Source: Kryptolebias marmoratus (lineage: Eukaryota > Chordata > Actinopteri > Cyprinodontiformes > Rivulidae). From it: a stretch of 64,000 nucleotides of DNA. Shown in pieces: positions 36,376-49,479 of this stretch; within the stretch, counting starts at the first letter, position 1, and each line of letters begins with the position of its first letter. A program made the translations under genes and the position numbers. The notes under the pieces are model-generated. The model was not told where the DNA came from. It was given only the letters and a program-made list of their open reading frames with translations, and did not search any database. The DNA is taken from NCBI RefSeq assembly GCF_001649575.2, contig NC_051444.1:19189187-19253186 (forward strand), in the 5' to 3' direction.

Positions 36376-39300
36376 GGGATATAAAATATATTTAGAGAAA
36401 AAAAAAATCCAATAACATATTGTCACTAAGCAGGCTTAATCTTGCCCTTTTTTTGAATCTAGCTATTAATGTTGTGACACTTTAGCTGGTGAGTTCAAAC
36501 TATCAATACTGACAAGGAATGGAAGCATCGGGGGCATAGGGGGATTTACTGTAATATTTTTTTCAAGTAAACCCACTGTATATATGCAGCTCTATTTACA
36601 GGAGATATCCTAATATCTCACTGAAGCCAGAATCGATAAAATACAATTATAGCAGGACAATCCAATGCTGGCTCTTGAGTGATGGGAAGGTGGTGGATTA
36701 AAGCATTTGAGGGCAAAACGCTTGAAGATGAGAGGGCTGGGAAGGGGTCTGAACTGTCACTGCTGTGTGGGGACTTGCTACTTTCCCTAGTGGTAATAGC
36801 ATTTTATAGCCCTTCTTACAATGCCTCATTATTTACCATGCACTTGTCTGTCTTTTTAACCATTCATTGATTACTGATACTCCTGGGCTTTGGCAATAGT
36901 TAATGTGCTAATGTACTGTATGACTTTAGCTGGAATGACATAGCTGATATGCTTATCCTCATATAAATGCCTTCAATCTTGGGAGGCAGGCAGTAACCTT
37001 GAAAAACAAAACAATGGCAGCACTGGAGTCTGCATTCACATTCACGGTGAATGCCACCAACAAATCAAATGAACAGCAAGTCAACAGTAGTTGCTTTGAA
37101 AAGGAGCCTCTGGAGAAGCATACAGCCAAGGTCACAACGCCCGGGAGCCACTGGGGTTCAGATGTAATAGATTTGAATTGGATCTCAGATGACTGATCTG
37201 CTGCAAGTCACAAGTGTTTCTGCAACATGCCAACACTGATAATTCTATACGCAAGTAATCAGTGATTACAAACAACCTTGAGGAAATATCAACTTGACGC
37301 CATGTGTGGCGGGCTTGCTGTGCGTTCAAATTGTCTGTGGGCATGAGAAGTGACTCACCAAGGCAGGGGGAGGTAAGCGGTTGGGGTATGTCGGTGTCAC
37401 CGCACACCTCCTGAACCACCTTCCACCGTCTAATAAGATTGAGCACCAAGCTAAACAACACCCAGACATTGAGACACCGCCTGAATGGAAAGGACGTCTA
37501 CAGGCAAAAAGGGTAGGAAGAGGGGGTGAGACAGGGTGGCATGGGCAGGTAAAAACCTTTCAGTGTCACATCTCACTGTGGTGACAGATCCATCACAGTC
37601 AAGGATGGCTCAAAGAGCCCTTGTCAGGTAAATCAACTATGACTTTTATTTCCTGGGGCAGTGGAAGCACATGGTGGCTACTAAGACGTCCTAGGACAAT
37701 ATATTCCCAGGATGTGTGTAGGGAAGAGGCTTATGCACTCCCATACACGCAGTACAAAATATTTTCTGTCTTAAAGAATTTAGAGTTTCAGTTTAAAACT
37801 TTGCTGCAAGGATGCAGCAATTTCTTTTCCTGTCAAAGCTAAGGTCAATAGTATATTTCAAAGTGTAAATACAAATCATTTCAACAAAAAGTCTTGTTTT
37901 GTTGAAAACATTTGATTTACTTTTTTTTTATAAACCCTTAAGAGCAAATCTAAAAAAACCAAAAAAACAAAAATGCAGTTATTCTTAATTGTGCTTGAAT
38001 ATTCAATATTTTTTTTCACTCTATCCTCAGGAAACAAATGTCACAAGACCAACCTGATGCCAGTGTTGCTCAGCCACTCTGAGGTGTGTTTTCAGTGGAA
38101 GCACTCAGGTGGCTCTGCCCTCCAATGGCCTTCTGTTCACCCAAACTCATTTACTTAGAATGTTTTTAAACACTGCCAGTCTGCCTCAGGTAGATATTAC
38201 TCAGCTTAAGCAACTGACAATTTGCAGGACATCAGTGTTGAACCTCTGCATAATGACTGCAGAATTACTTTGGGGAACTCTATTAATGTAGCACAGCTTC
38301 TCCAGCTGTCACAGAGCCTTTTTGTCTTTTACAAAAACCTTGTGTAATTGTTGTTTCTAAGAGTGTAAAAGCACTGTTAAAGTAATTATATATATGATGT
38401 ACTTTCACATTAAACCCAGGCAAAGAATTTATTAAAAACAACAATTGCACACTGCTTTTTTGTGGGCAGGTACAGTGTGTTTTTTCACACATTTTAAATA
38501 ACTAAGTAAAGTTGAGTACACTGTAAGAATATTCATATCTAAAAAAAAAGAAAAAGTGTGTGAGACTCAGGTAATGCTGTTATAACTTAGTTTGAAGTGA
38601 GTGCAATTCACTCTCACAATGCTGAAATATGTTTTTTATTTTTTCTAGAGCAGATGGTTGCTGTAAAGTTAGTTTTAGGACAAACCTTATCTGCTTTATA
38701 AAGGAGAGAGAGAGTCAGTATTGCCCCGCAAAACCAGATTTTTGTTATAGAAGAAAATCATCCGAGAAATACTTTGAAAGCGACTGCTTGTAAAAACAGG
38801 GTCTTATTGGTCCACGTGTCAGTCACAGTTTCAGATTTGTGCTATTTGACAAAATATCTGAAAGAGAACAGCTTTCTTAGTATTTTACTGTATTAGAATA
38901 CAGTATGAGTGGGTACAGAGGGGCGTAAGTAGTAAACAGACAGGAAAAAGCAGTATATCATGATTACAATTGGCACCTCATGTAATGGCATTATGGTATA
39001 TTTAAACATTTTGAAGTGGGGTTCTGTAGAAATTTGTGAACTATTTTTATCTTACCTGTTGTAGATTACTCTTTGAACAGCCTTGGTTTGGAGAAATAGC
39101 TTAATTCTGGCTAGTTTAAATGAGACAAAGACTGAAGTAGACTTTGTTCTTTGTAAAAAAATGAATGTTTAAACAAAATACTTAAAATTTCAAAAGACTA
39201 CTGTGTAACACACATATAAATATGAAGCACAAAGTGCACTCTTCTTCACTCTGCTATATAAAAATTCAACTTTTTCTTCTTTCGATGTTTTCAAGCTTTC

Positions 39301-41168
39301 AGGTGGTGAATGTCAATCACAAAACCTCTACTGGCAGTCAGTCAGAAATCGATTTGACACCATCAGAGCATCGGTAGGATAGAGGCTTAGGATCCTTTCA
39401 GATCATCCTTTCTCTTGCTTTCTGTTTGGGCTGATCGAGCAGAAGTTTCAACCTTAAAATATTTCCAAGCATTCTGCTTACTGTGTATAAAGCTTAGAGT
39501 TTAAATAAATTAAATAAATGTACATAGATAATATTAGACAGTATGTTGGCAATACCTAAAATTGAGTAACTGGCTATTTCACAAATGTGGCATTTTGTTC
39601 TGCAAGGCACCTTCTTCATAAGTGATTGAATCATAAAGCATTCTACAGCGTGCTTCTTACGCTGACCTGAAAAACTATTTTGTTCATATCAGACTTAGAA
39701 AAGTACTTCCCCTGCTGCTGAACCTGTCACAAGCTAATCACCAAAAAAGGGCCTCTTTAGGTACAAACTCGCACCCAAAGAGATCCCATTTTGTTTCAGA
39801 GCTGTTACAACACATGTCCTTTCAAGCAGCACCAATCATTGTCAGCGGTGAATGGAAGGAATACAAAACAGATCACAGAAAAGCTTGGGGTCTCTGTGAG
39901 TTTGACTGCTTAGCACTGGAGCTGGAACAGCCAAAAAGACTTAATAAAGTGTTATAAATATTCCTTATCGATAGCATAAATCTAAATGATGATAAATAAC
40001 TACTTGAATCCCACATCGCAGGAAAAACAAATCTGTATTAAAAAGGCAGTGGTGCTTTCTGTCATTTACATATAAAAACATATATAATTATATGTATGTA
40101 TATGAAGACAAATTAGCTAAGCTTGTTTCTGTTGGTTTGTTGTTAAATTGAAACAGACTTGTGAAGAAATGAGCAATTTCCCTGTAGAACGCTTGGAAAT
40201 TTTGCAAGGCCACTAGTGGCTGACCTGTCATCAATCACTGCACAGCAGCACAAACTTGAAGGCCTGCAGGAGGTTGAGAGAATCAAGAAAACACCCAGCG
40301 GTAGTTGACAGATTACCCTCACCCATTCGACAACCTACCAAGAAACGGCTGAACTAATGTGAGAAGTCGGTGTTTTTTTGGATCAGACATCAAAGAGAGT
40401 GCATGTGATGTTTGCCACAAACCATTAAATGAGGTAAACCTCAGTCATGCCAAAGAGAGGTAATTAGACATAAACTCCGAAGCTTTCTGTACGAGTAGCT
40501 TTCTATTTAAGTTGCAACGCCTGATTTTTATTGCTGTTACTTGGACTGGGATTCAGTTGATTTTCAAATACAACATGGGATGCAGTGTTATAGATGTCAG
40601 TTTAGATGGTGTGGGGCTTTGTAACTGCCTGCAATGTTCAACAATAGCAATATACAAACATCTAAACATCACTTCTTGAAAATGCGTAAAAAAACCCTGA
40701 AAGCTCTTTTTAATTAATAGCATTAAGCTATCAAAAGTATAACTGATTTATATTTAAAATAAAAAAAAGTTAAACCTACACAAACAAAACATACAATCAA
40801 ATGTTACAAAACAGAAACAAGATTGTATGAGATCATAAGAAAACAAATGCATGTATTACGAATAAACTGACAATGATACAAAAAAGAAAACAACTACCAA
40901 GATGTCATATCCTACTCAATTTGAAAGCCAAGGGAAAAAGTTCAGTAGTGATGTGATTATCTGCCGTCTGAGAAGTGCATATAAGGACAGGTAAGCTGTT
41001 CCACAGATATGGAACAAGCCCCGCAAAGCCTCAATCACTATTGTTTCTTAATCTCAGTCTCAGAACATCTAGGACAAAGTGTCTGCTCAAATGCAGTGTT
41101 CTTACAAAGATGTGGATGTGATAAGATCAGAAAAATAAGATAGGGGTAGTTTCACAAAATGATGAATG

Positions 41169-41465
41169 GTGGTTGAAAGGAGGACTCAAATTCAGGACAC
41201 AGGAAGCAGGGGGGTTGGCCAAAACAAGACTTTATGGAGTCCTTGGGTACGGCAAAACCATGACAGGTAGGAGAAAGAAATGCAAATAATCAAACCTCTT
41301 TCATAACTCCCAAAACATGAGAAGTGGAGGGACAGCTCAAAGACAAAACACACAGGGAGACCAAGCTTTGCTAGAAAGCACACTACCAAAGAGAGTGGGG
41401 GAAAGAAAAAAAAAAAACAAAAAACAAAGGACAGACCAGGGTTGATGAGACACATGTGGAAACAA
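41169..41465 (-). mobile_element. LTR-like repeat fragment, teleost-type
   Basis: The order ggactcaaattcaggacaca, ggaagcagg, caagactttatggagtcctt, ccatgacaggtaggag, cacagggagacc, caccaaagagagtgggggaa, ggacagaccaggg, and gagacacatgtggaaaca matches a class of small LTR-like repeats common in teleosts, which read on the minus strand (AATAAAGTC-type signal in reverse, here decayed to cataaagtc). It belongs to the same general class as 25627 and 56827 but to a different family. The right end is lost in A-rich DNA. No target duplication was identified. Confidence 0.5.
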
Positions 41466-41470
41466 GAAAA

Positions 41471-42989
41471 AAATTTAACTTAGAGGGTTGCAAAATACAA
41501 ATACAACCATAATATCAGACTACATAAAAATTATTACTTTAAAATAGAGACTATGGTAGTCTTTTTGTTTTAAACTTTGAAAGTAAGCAATAAAACCTCA
41601 AAATTAATTTTTAGGTCCTTAGGAAGTCAATGAAGAAATCAGAGGGCTAGAGTCAAGTGTTCATGCTTCTTTGTACCAATTAAACGATGGGGAGCTAGGT
41701 TCAGTCTTTTTTTTCTGACCAATTATTCAGTGCTTGTTGAACCAATTACAGCTTTGACTTCTTCTGGGTAAGCCAGGAGTTGCAGAAATCTCTGTTTCTT
41801 GAGAGATCATTTGAAGCTCTATCTTAGTGAAAGTAAAGTGTCTATTGGTGACAGCTTTAGACACACGTCTGAAGCCTTTGGCTGGGCCATTTGAGTGCCG
41901 TCACATGTTTGTCCTGAGGCCACACTAGCAATTAGTTCACTGTCCCAAAAAAGAAATATATAAACCGTTAATGCATCTAGTCACACTTTAGCTCAAGGTT
42001 TGTTCTTAATAAAATAATAGTAAAAAAAAAGTCATTAACATTGTGCTGTCAAAGTCCTTTATAGGCTGTTTGGCAAACTCTTTTTTTTTTTTTTTTTTGG
42101 TTTTCATGATATTTCTAGTCTTTCGTTTCAGTGGTGAACTGTTGTGACTTTTGGGTTCCTGGTCCAGACATTTCCCTTTACTGTAGAAGGGTCCTGATAA
42201 ATTTCCTGCATTTTACAGTTTTTACGACCCCAAGTGTACTTTAATACGTTTTTATCAAAAATATATATTTAAGTGTAATAAAACTAGTTAAACAATTGGG
42301 AACACACTGACTTAGGTAAAAAAAAATACCAGCACGAAACAATCATGCATCTGTTTAACAGCATTTTGTTCACTTGATATTTTAAGCACTACATGATCAC
42401 TCATAGGCTGAGTCAGTTTAATGTCTTTACAGTCTATGATAGAGAGCTCTTCATGATAGTAGCAGTTCCACACAGGTGCACCAGGCAACAAAATGAGGCT
42501 TTCATTATATAAATGTCAAAAAACAGTGAGAGTTGTCATGGATACTTGTAATTTGTCAGAAAACATGACAAAAGATCAATTCATAGACTCAATCAAGCAT
42601 AAGAGCAGGTTTCTGCTGCACTGGGAGGTATAAAACATGCCAGAGCATTTGACAAAACAAATTAGATTGGTATTTTGTTAAAGAAATTATTTTAACGCCA
42701 GTAAAAAAAAAAAATTGCAATTTATTTCTTTTGTGGCTGGCTTTTTTTTAATTATAATTTACTGTTTATTTGGGGCTTTTGTTCCTCCCATGTCAACCTG
42801 TGGGGTCACAGCTTGACATGGACCACATGGTTTCCTTTTTTTCTATTGTAGAAAATAACCTTTTTTTGATTAATAATAATAATTAAAAAAGAGTGTACAT
42901 GTGTTTTACACAATATTAACAATAAAGCTTTGCTATTTTACAGGAGCTGAACAGAAAAGACACACTGATGGCTTTTATTCTAAGTATAC
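41471..42989. other. intergenic, no gene seen
   Basis: AT-rich DNA with an 18-base T run near 42082. No exon or repeat family was recognised. Confidence 0.55.
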
Positions 42990-43040
42990 TCTGATCATCC
43001 ATAACATTATGACTGCTGAAAAGTAAAGTAAACAGCACAT
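42990..43040. mobile_element. solo Tc1-like terminal repeat
   Basis: tgatcatccataacattatg followed by actgctgaaaagtaaagt matches the terminal repeat of a widespread teleost Tc1-like family (atcagccataacattatgac, cactgacaggtgaagt). The same end, in the same orientation, begins the relic at 46705. Nothing of the body was found next to it. Confidence 0.6.
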
Positions 43041-43221
43041 TCTGCATACTAAAAATGGGGGATTGCACCAAAGTAAATATTTTGTCCAATCTGTTTGTGT
43101 CCTCATATAGCAACATTTTACTAGTTGGAATTTTGTAATACATTGAATCCAGTTATATTAAATTTTAATTGGATTTAATTGCATTAAATTGATTGTATGT
43201 ACAGTAACTGTATTAAAATCT

Positions 43222-43345
43222 GGATTTTTTTTAGGACTAAACTGGATTGCATGTACATTTACATGAACTGGACTTGTTACACTTTTTGTAAAGCGCCCCA
43301 AAATAACTTTTGTTTTGATTTCACGTTTATATAAAAAAAACACTA
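43222..43345 (+). mobile_element. retroposon 3'-tail fragment
   Basis: Contains aggactaaactggattgc, gtaaagcgccccaaaataac and ttttgttttgatttcac. This resembles the common teleost tail gtaaagcgccttgagacaac, ttttgttgtgatttggcgct, atataaataaa. A second diverged copy lies at 58041-58205 and shares aggactaaactgga and acttttgtt.tga.tt. Confidence 0.5.
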
Positions 43346-46300
43346 AATAAGTAAATACTTAAAGTATTTTAAGTCACAGATATATACTGTATATATATTA
43401 ATTTGGAAGTGCTCACTTCCTGTTTACTTTTAAGATTATTTACCTAAACACTGCAGGTTTGTTATCTGTAGCTCAATTAGGTTTTAAATTGAGTCTTCAG
43501 AAAAACTCAAAGTGAAAGGCAGCTCAATCAGGTTAATATCAGGTAAATGATTCAGATTTTTTTAAAAGATTGTTTCACCTAATTCCTACATTTGTTTGTA
43601 ACATTAATGTGTTTTGGGGAACGGCAAATAGAGCATAAAAATCAAACAATATAAAAAAATCTCAAATATGTTCAGCCATATCCATTTTGCTGCGATGTAG
43701 GCTGACAGTTTACTCACACACGCATATATATAAGTGTATGCGTGTGTGTTTGCGTGTGCATACATGTGTATGAGTGGGTGGTTATGGTTTTGGTGTTAAA
43801 GGGGGTGGGCTGTCCCTATTGTTTAGAGACCTCTCCACCATCTGCCAGACTGTGCCTGGCATCTGCCTGTTCTTGCCTGACGGATAGCAGATGTTTTCCC
43901 TCTCTGCTGCTCCCCAGCAGGACCTTTTCCAGCATCATTCCAGCTCTTTTTGGCTAACACTCGAACAAGCAGACACGTGCCGAACACCTAATTGAAATTC
44001 TCACCTAAACAGAAAACACACATATGCGCATGCTCATAAATAAATTTAATATTTGTGTGTTTAACTTTTTTTCGTCTTTTGCTTACATCCACATTCATCT
44101 TTTATACATATCGTTTTAAAAATATATATATTTAAGCTTATCATGCAAACAAACACTGTTTCATACTTGGTCTCTTCCCCTCGTTCCCTTTCTCCTGAAG
44201 GACCCATAATATTCTTAGGCAATGAGTAGGGCAATTTTGATCCAATTCTCAACCAGAATCCAGTTTTTACAAAGATGGTGGTGATGAAAAGATGCTTCTG
44301 CTTGGTGTTCTGCTTGTTTTTTTGTTTGTTTCTTTAAATATGGCATACAAGGCAACAGGCAATATACAGCATTTCAAGGAACATTAGTTTCAAACATGAA
44401 TATGAATTTAAGAGAGGAGAGGTGCAAACTTCAATGAGTTGAGTAACAACAGTGTTGTTCTCAGTTAACTGTAAAGTAAGAAACCAAAGTAGACCGATAA
44501 TGCAGTACTTTTCAAATAGCCTGTATAGGAAAACAGCATAGTAAAACTTTGCTGTTGGTGAGCTATCCCAAAATTAACAGTCCCCCCCCCCCCCCCAAGA
44601 TTAAAATCCTAATTGCACAATTTAATTTACTGAGTCAAGACTGAATCTGAATCTAGCATTAGAGTAGGCAGGCCACATTGTTGTAATAGNAGGAAGCCAT
44701 CCCTTTGACAACTTTCTGGTGGTGCCCAAGGTTTTAAATTGGGACTGAGGAACTATTATTAATTAAAAATATATTAAGGCACTTGGCTGTGCAAATACTT
44801 AAAGGTTAATACCAAAAACTTAAAAAGAGTCTTTAAAGTAACAAATAACCAATGAAAAAATGAAGGTAAGTGAGATTCAAGATGAAGGAACTGAAATGAT
44901 TATTCTTTTTAGTTTTTTTTTCTTCCTATGCTCAAGTGCAAAAGATTAGAATATTGATAAGTATTGAAGTAGTCATACTCATTTTAAATGACTCAACCAT
45001 GTTGCTGCAGGTTATTGGAGCTTGCTTCACATTTCACTGAATGATAATAGGTAAGATAACAAATTGGGATAAACTCTTAAGTAAAACAATTCATTGCTTT
45101 GTTTTTACCTCAGTGATGTTTAATTGAAATACATGCATGGGACATAAACACTCGTACTAAAGCAGTCAGTATCACTGCAGCCAGCTGCTGCCTCGGTCAG
45201 CTGCCGCCTTTACAAAAGAGTTTCTAGTGGAGTCTGACGGAGATTAGTTAGCCTCTGATTTACTGCCTACAGTCATGTTCTGCAGTTGGGGTGGAGTACT
45301 ACATTTCAGACAGCCAAACAACTTAACAGTGTGCATGATGAACGATATGGATTACATAGCATTTTATAACAGTTTGTCATGGTCAAAGCAGATTTGTTCA
45401 GTGTAAAGGAGAGAGAACAAAAAAGGGCAGAATCGTAGTGCTTTTCTACCAATTTGTTAGCACCTACTAACTGTAGCTTCATGTTACTTGGAGCCAAGAG
45501 CTATAGATACGTTTAGCATTGGGGGCCTATTTGTGCTGTGCTAGACTAAACAACACTCGATTGCAACAAGCTAAACGGCTTATCTGTGCATAACTTATTG
45601 AAACCTGTTAGCAAAAAAAATCTCAAAGGGGTATGCTGCACCATGAAGGTATTCTTCTTTTGTTTGTTTTTATGATGATGAAAAAAAAATGTCAGGAGAC
45701 TTAAATACACCAGTGTAATGATATGCTACACAATTTTGACACAACAGTTTTTACGATTGCTGTATTGAACTTCACAGAACAACAGGACTTACTGAACCGG
45801 AGACTGTGAAACTACAAAAATAAATGATTTCCTAGCATATTCTTATTATGTGCCTTTTCATAACTTCTTATTTTAACACAAGTATGTATTTTTGTAAGGG
45901 AAACATGTTCTGATAATGGAATAAAAGTTGATACATCTGCTTTCACAAACTTTGAACAAACATCTGTAATGTGACATCTGATGATAATGAATGTCTAATC
46001 AATAGCAATAACTTGGCTAATGTCTTGAATAAATTAAAGTCAATTTTTGTAAATGTAGGATATTTTAATACCCATGCCAGTAAATGGGCACAAAAATAAA
46101 AATGTATGATGTAGCTCTGCAGTGCACCAACAGGGGTCCACTTAGAAATGCAACATTTTTCAGTGCTGTCAAAGGAGACAGAGCGATGGCCGTATTACAA
46201 CAGACAGCATTCTGTATTTGTGTGTTTGAAATGTTATCCCATTCTGCTGGAGAATAAAAAAGAGAGCTCAGCCAAGATGATCCCATTTTAGGCTTTTACA

Positions 46301-46704
46301 ATCCCCTCTCCTCATCTCTCTGGGGGCTTTGGCGTATCGTCTTAGCCTACAATGACTCATTGGTTTAGAAACTGAAATCTTTTTTTTTTGTGCAATTAAG
46401 TGCAGCTTTTTCTTTCATCCTGCATTTTGACACACCTAGAGACAAAAATGCCATACTTTAGAGAGAGATTGATCCATGCTGCGGGAAAAAAAAAAGTCAA
46501 AATAGGGCTTGGGGCTTTTGTCTGATTGTGAGCATCTTGGAGTGTTCTGATAGCTTTAACGTAGGCTGTAACTACTTGGCCTTGAATGTTGCAATTTAAA
46601 CAACTTATGACAAATAATCCATTTAATCAGAATTCTGAAGCACCCTCTGAGTAGGGAGTCCCATTTTGGATGAAGGAAAATAAAATTGTGAATAAATCTA
46701 TCCA
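43346..46704. other. intergenic, no gene seen
   Basis: Mostly AT-rich. It has a GT/AT alternating stretch at 43716-43772, 15 C in a row at 44582-44596 and an N at 44690. The part at 46290-46660 (gtgcaattaagtgcagc, agcatcttggagtgttctg) has the mixed texture of possible regulatory DNA. No exon is supported. Confidence 0.45.
44582..44596 (+). repeat. (C)15 homopolymer
   Basis: Fifteen consecutive C, rare in this AT-rich setting and prone to sequencing error. Confidence 0.9.
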
Positions 46705-47200
46705 CATATATCAATCACCCATAATATTGTGACCACTAACAGGCAAAGTAACACTGTTCATCTTGTTAAAAAACAATTTTCTACTTACAAACCCTGTATG
46801 CTGGTATTCACAACAACTCTGGTTTGACACTTTTCACACGCCCACCAGCTGGCAACCGAACTTATCAGCTCCAGTGGAGGCAGGATGTGAACGGACCCTG
46901 CAAAAAGTGCTAAGAATGAGTCAAAGAACTCGACAAAAGCCTGTAGTGTTCACCTGGCTTCTGAACTCCTTAAATGCCAATTTGATGGGATCTGTTGGCA
47001 TCTTTGGGCAAACAAGCTCAGTTCACAGAGTTGCCACCCCACCCCACAGGGCCCCAAATTCAGACTTCCTACTACTAGAACCACCCACAGGTTTTCTTTT
47101 GTCCATGTCCTGGCTGCTCAGAGCTGTTTATGCTGCAAAAAAGGGGGCTGCCTTTCGTGACCTAGGTACACCATTTCAATAGTATGCCTAATTGGTGAAA
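46705..47200 (+). pseudogene. internally deleted Tc1-like element with transposase C-terminal relic
   Basis: The left end (tatatcaatcacccataata, ttgtgaccactaacaggcaa) is a Tc1-like terminal repeat of the family also at 42990. The body jumps to the C-terminal coding part: VVFTWLLNSLNANLMGS corresponds to the family's VLTWPPNSPDLNPIEH block containing the third catalytic acid. WLLRAVYAAKKGA corresponds to the end block RRVRAVLAAKGG. A frame of 139 codons (46763-47182) is open across this and ends near the family's natural stop, but the N-terminal DNA-binding and first two catalytic Asp blocks are missing and key residues are changed. The right terminal repeat is unclear. Confidence 0.7.
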
Positions 47201-48345
47201 AATGACAAAGGAACATTTTAAATACTGTGTTACATAGACTCATAACACAGTCATGTCCAAGTGGGAGACAATGGTTCTACACAGTTTGGAATCTCTACCA
47301 CCCACATCTGACATACAAAAGTGTAAATAGGGAAAAACAATAAACTGCCATTCACCTGGGTGCTTGCTGACGTGTGCACCTCGAATCACAGATTTAAAAT
47401 CTATTCTGTTCTCTTGACTGAAGCTGACTGGGTGTCCACAGGGATTTAACCGACCTCCACAGCACAGCCAAAGGTCACACAGCAGAGGTATGGCTTTCTA
47501 ATGCAATGCCCTTTTGTGGCGTCTAAACTGCCTGCATTGTATTCCCCTCACATAGACTTCTTGCTGGGAGAGAGGCTTTGAGAAGCAGGATAAGGAGAAA
47601 AGCATTGACAGCAGTTCTAAAGGGCAATCATACAGATAATTCAGTCCAATGGCCCTCTTTATTGGGATTAAGGCGCCGGCACCTCTGATATTGGATAAAC
47701 AAAACAATAGGCATTTTCTGTGATGGCCCAAGGACTCAGTGAGAAATGCAGCAAGAGGTGTTCTTTACTAAACTATAGCTAAAGCGATGCTTGTTTGTGG
47801 TAAAATCAGCCAATGAAAGCTGTACCTCTGTCTAACTGACATACTGTATTCTTCCACTGAACAGGAGCATAAAGTATTCAGATGTCAAGATGAAACATAT
47901 ATCAAGATCAAGAGCCGAATCACCAGAAAACATGACAAAAACTTTGACGTACTAATAGTAAAATGTTTGACCCCTGATCATGCAACCTTCGTTGTTTTTA
48001 TCTTTTTAGAACTCTTCTCGGAAATTTGCTTTTATTTTTACATAATTTTTTGTCAGTATGCGTTTTGATGTCTGTTGTTACAATACTGCACATGTCTTTA
48101 CTGTATATGAACCAGCATTCCATTTGGCTTCATTTTGAACTTCATATCATTCCTTTTTTCATATCAATGTTGAAATTATATTTTCGACACAAGTATGAAT
48201 ACTTTGTTACACATTTATATATGCAAATGTGTTTTACTACCAGTGTTTTTCAAACTTTTCGAAGAAAAAAAAAGGAACCCAACAAATTTACAAAAGATCT
48301 GTATTTGATAGTGTCAAGGATGCAGTGAGTCAAAGTAATTTTTCT
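47201..48345. other. intergenic; one enhancer-like block
   Basis: Non-coding. The block at 47500-47730 is listed separately. The rest is AT-rich. Confidence 0.5.
47500..47730. other. candidate conserved non-coding element
   Basis: Complex sequence with gggcaatcatacagataatt, cagtccaatggccctcttta and ttgggattaaggcgccggc (a GGATTA, OTX/bicoid-type core). It has no low-complexity sequence and no coding look. The call is inferred from texture and motif content. Confidence 0.3.
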
Positions 48346-48490
48346 CAATCCATCCATCCATTGATCTTCCATTTTTTCATGGTTGAGTTGCAGAGGCAAC
48401 AGGTCCAGTAGGAAAATCCAGATATCCTTTTCCCCAGCAAAACTCCCCAGCTCCTCCCAGAGGATATCAAGGTGTTCCCTGGCCAGAACG
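48346..48490 (-). mobile_element. LINE 3' end, RTE/Rex-like, minus strand
   Basis: Starts with atccatccatccattgatct (reverse of the TGGA tail), then gttgagttgcagaggcaac, ccccagctcctcccagagg and caaggtgttccctggccaga. That order matches the 3' end of a teleost LINE (ctcctcc.ggg.ga.cccaaggcgttcccaggccag) in reverse. It is 5'-truncated to about 145 bp. Confidence 0.65.
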
Positions 48491-49479
48491 GAAACATAAT
48501 TGTAATGTGGTTTACTCTCCTTACATTGAATCACACAAATACGGAAAAATAAAATAGATGTTTTAAATGAAAATAGATGAAAAGTATTTTAAAGTAAAAG
48601 AGGAAAACAAACAAACATGAGAGTTTTGAGTATGGCAGTATTTGAAAACAAGCACCATTAGCCATGTATTTATAAAAGAAAACTCTTGTTCTTCTTCTTG
48701 GTCCTTTAGGCACAAACATGTAGTGATTATATTGACAGATAACATTTCACATGTATAGAAAACTCTTGCTCCACTTACTAAACAACTTCCAAAAAAGCTA
48801 ATTTTACAACAGTAGCTAACACCAGACTGAATAACTGCTCTGCTCTTTTAGGCTATTCTTGTTTGAATTTTTTTAGAACAGTTCAGTACCACCTTCATTA
48901 TCTTTTTACGGCGATACATCAATTCAAAAATCAAATTCTCAATAAACAGGGTTGAGAAAGCGGATACACTGATGTTTTTAAGTGGTCAGTTGCGTTGCAG
49001 TGTTGGTTTGTGCACAATCTGTGAATAATTTGATGTTTTGGCCTACTGGGGTGCTCTTTTGGGCCAAATATGGCTCAAGAGCCATCAGCTAATAACTGTT
49101 GATCTAAAGCATCTGTTTCTGATGCATTGTAGAATTTCTAGAGTCAGTCTTATCCCTCTTATAGACTAAAATCTTTATAGTGATGTTCCTTATCAGCTGA
49201 ATTAAAACATTAATATTTTTTGTCATAATTTTTGATTTAGCATAAGACCAACAGCTTGTTTGTATGTTTAAATATTCCTTTAATGTCTGATGCAACCTGT
49301 TGCAAGAGAGAACAATAAGAGCGAGAGAAGGCTGCTAGGAGATATGGGATTAGGGGGAAAAAGTAATTTATCCCCTCCTGACAATTAGAGCATATTATCC
49401 TTGTAATTACTATTATTATCACAGTTAAAAAGGAAAGCATTTGTGAAAAGTGGTGTTCACGACACTGCACATTACCCTC

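Larger units (their letters stand above)
34301..41168. other. intergenic; several enhancer-like blocks, no gene
   Basis: Largely unique sequence. Blocks that look constrained are listed separately. A CA run lies at 35814-35833, with A/T runs at 34757 and 36095. The longest frame here (37132-37461, minus, 109 codons) resembles no family. From 37850 to 41160 the sequence is ordinary AT-rich filler. Confidence 0.45.

Noticed and set aside
37132..37461. 109-codon minus-strand frame
   Set aside because: No motif, signal peptide or homology that I recognise. Treated as chance.
40211..40224. Possible CTCF site at ggccactagtggct
   Set aside because: It breaks the core at several positions. It is mainly a short palindrome.
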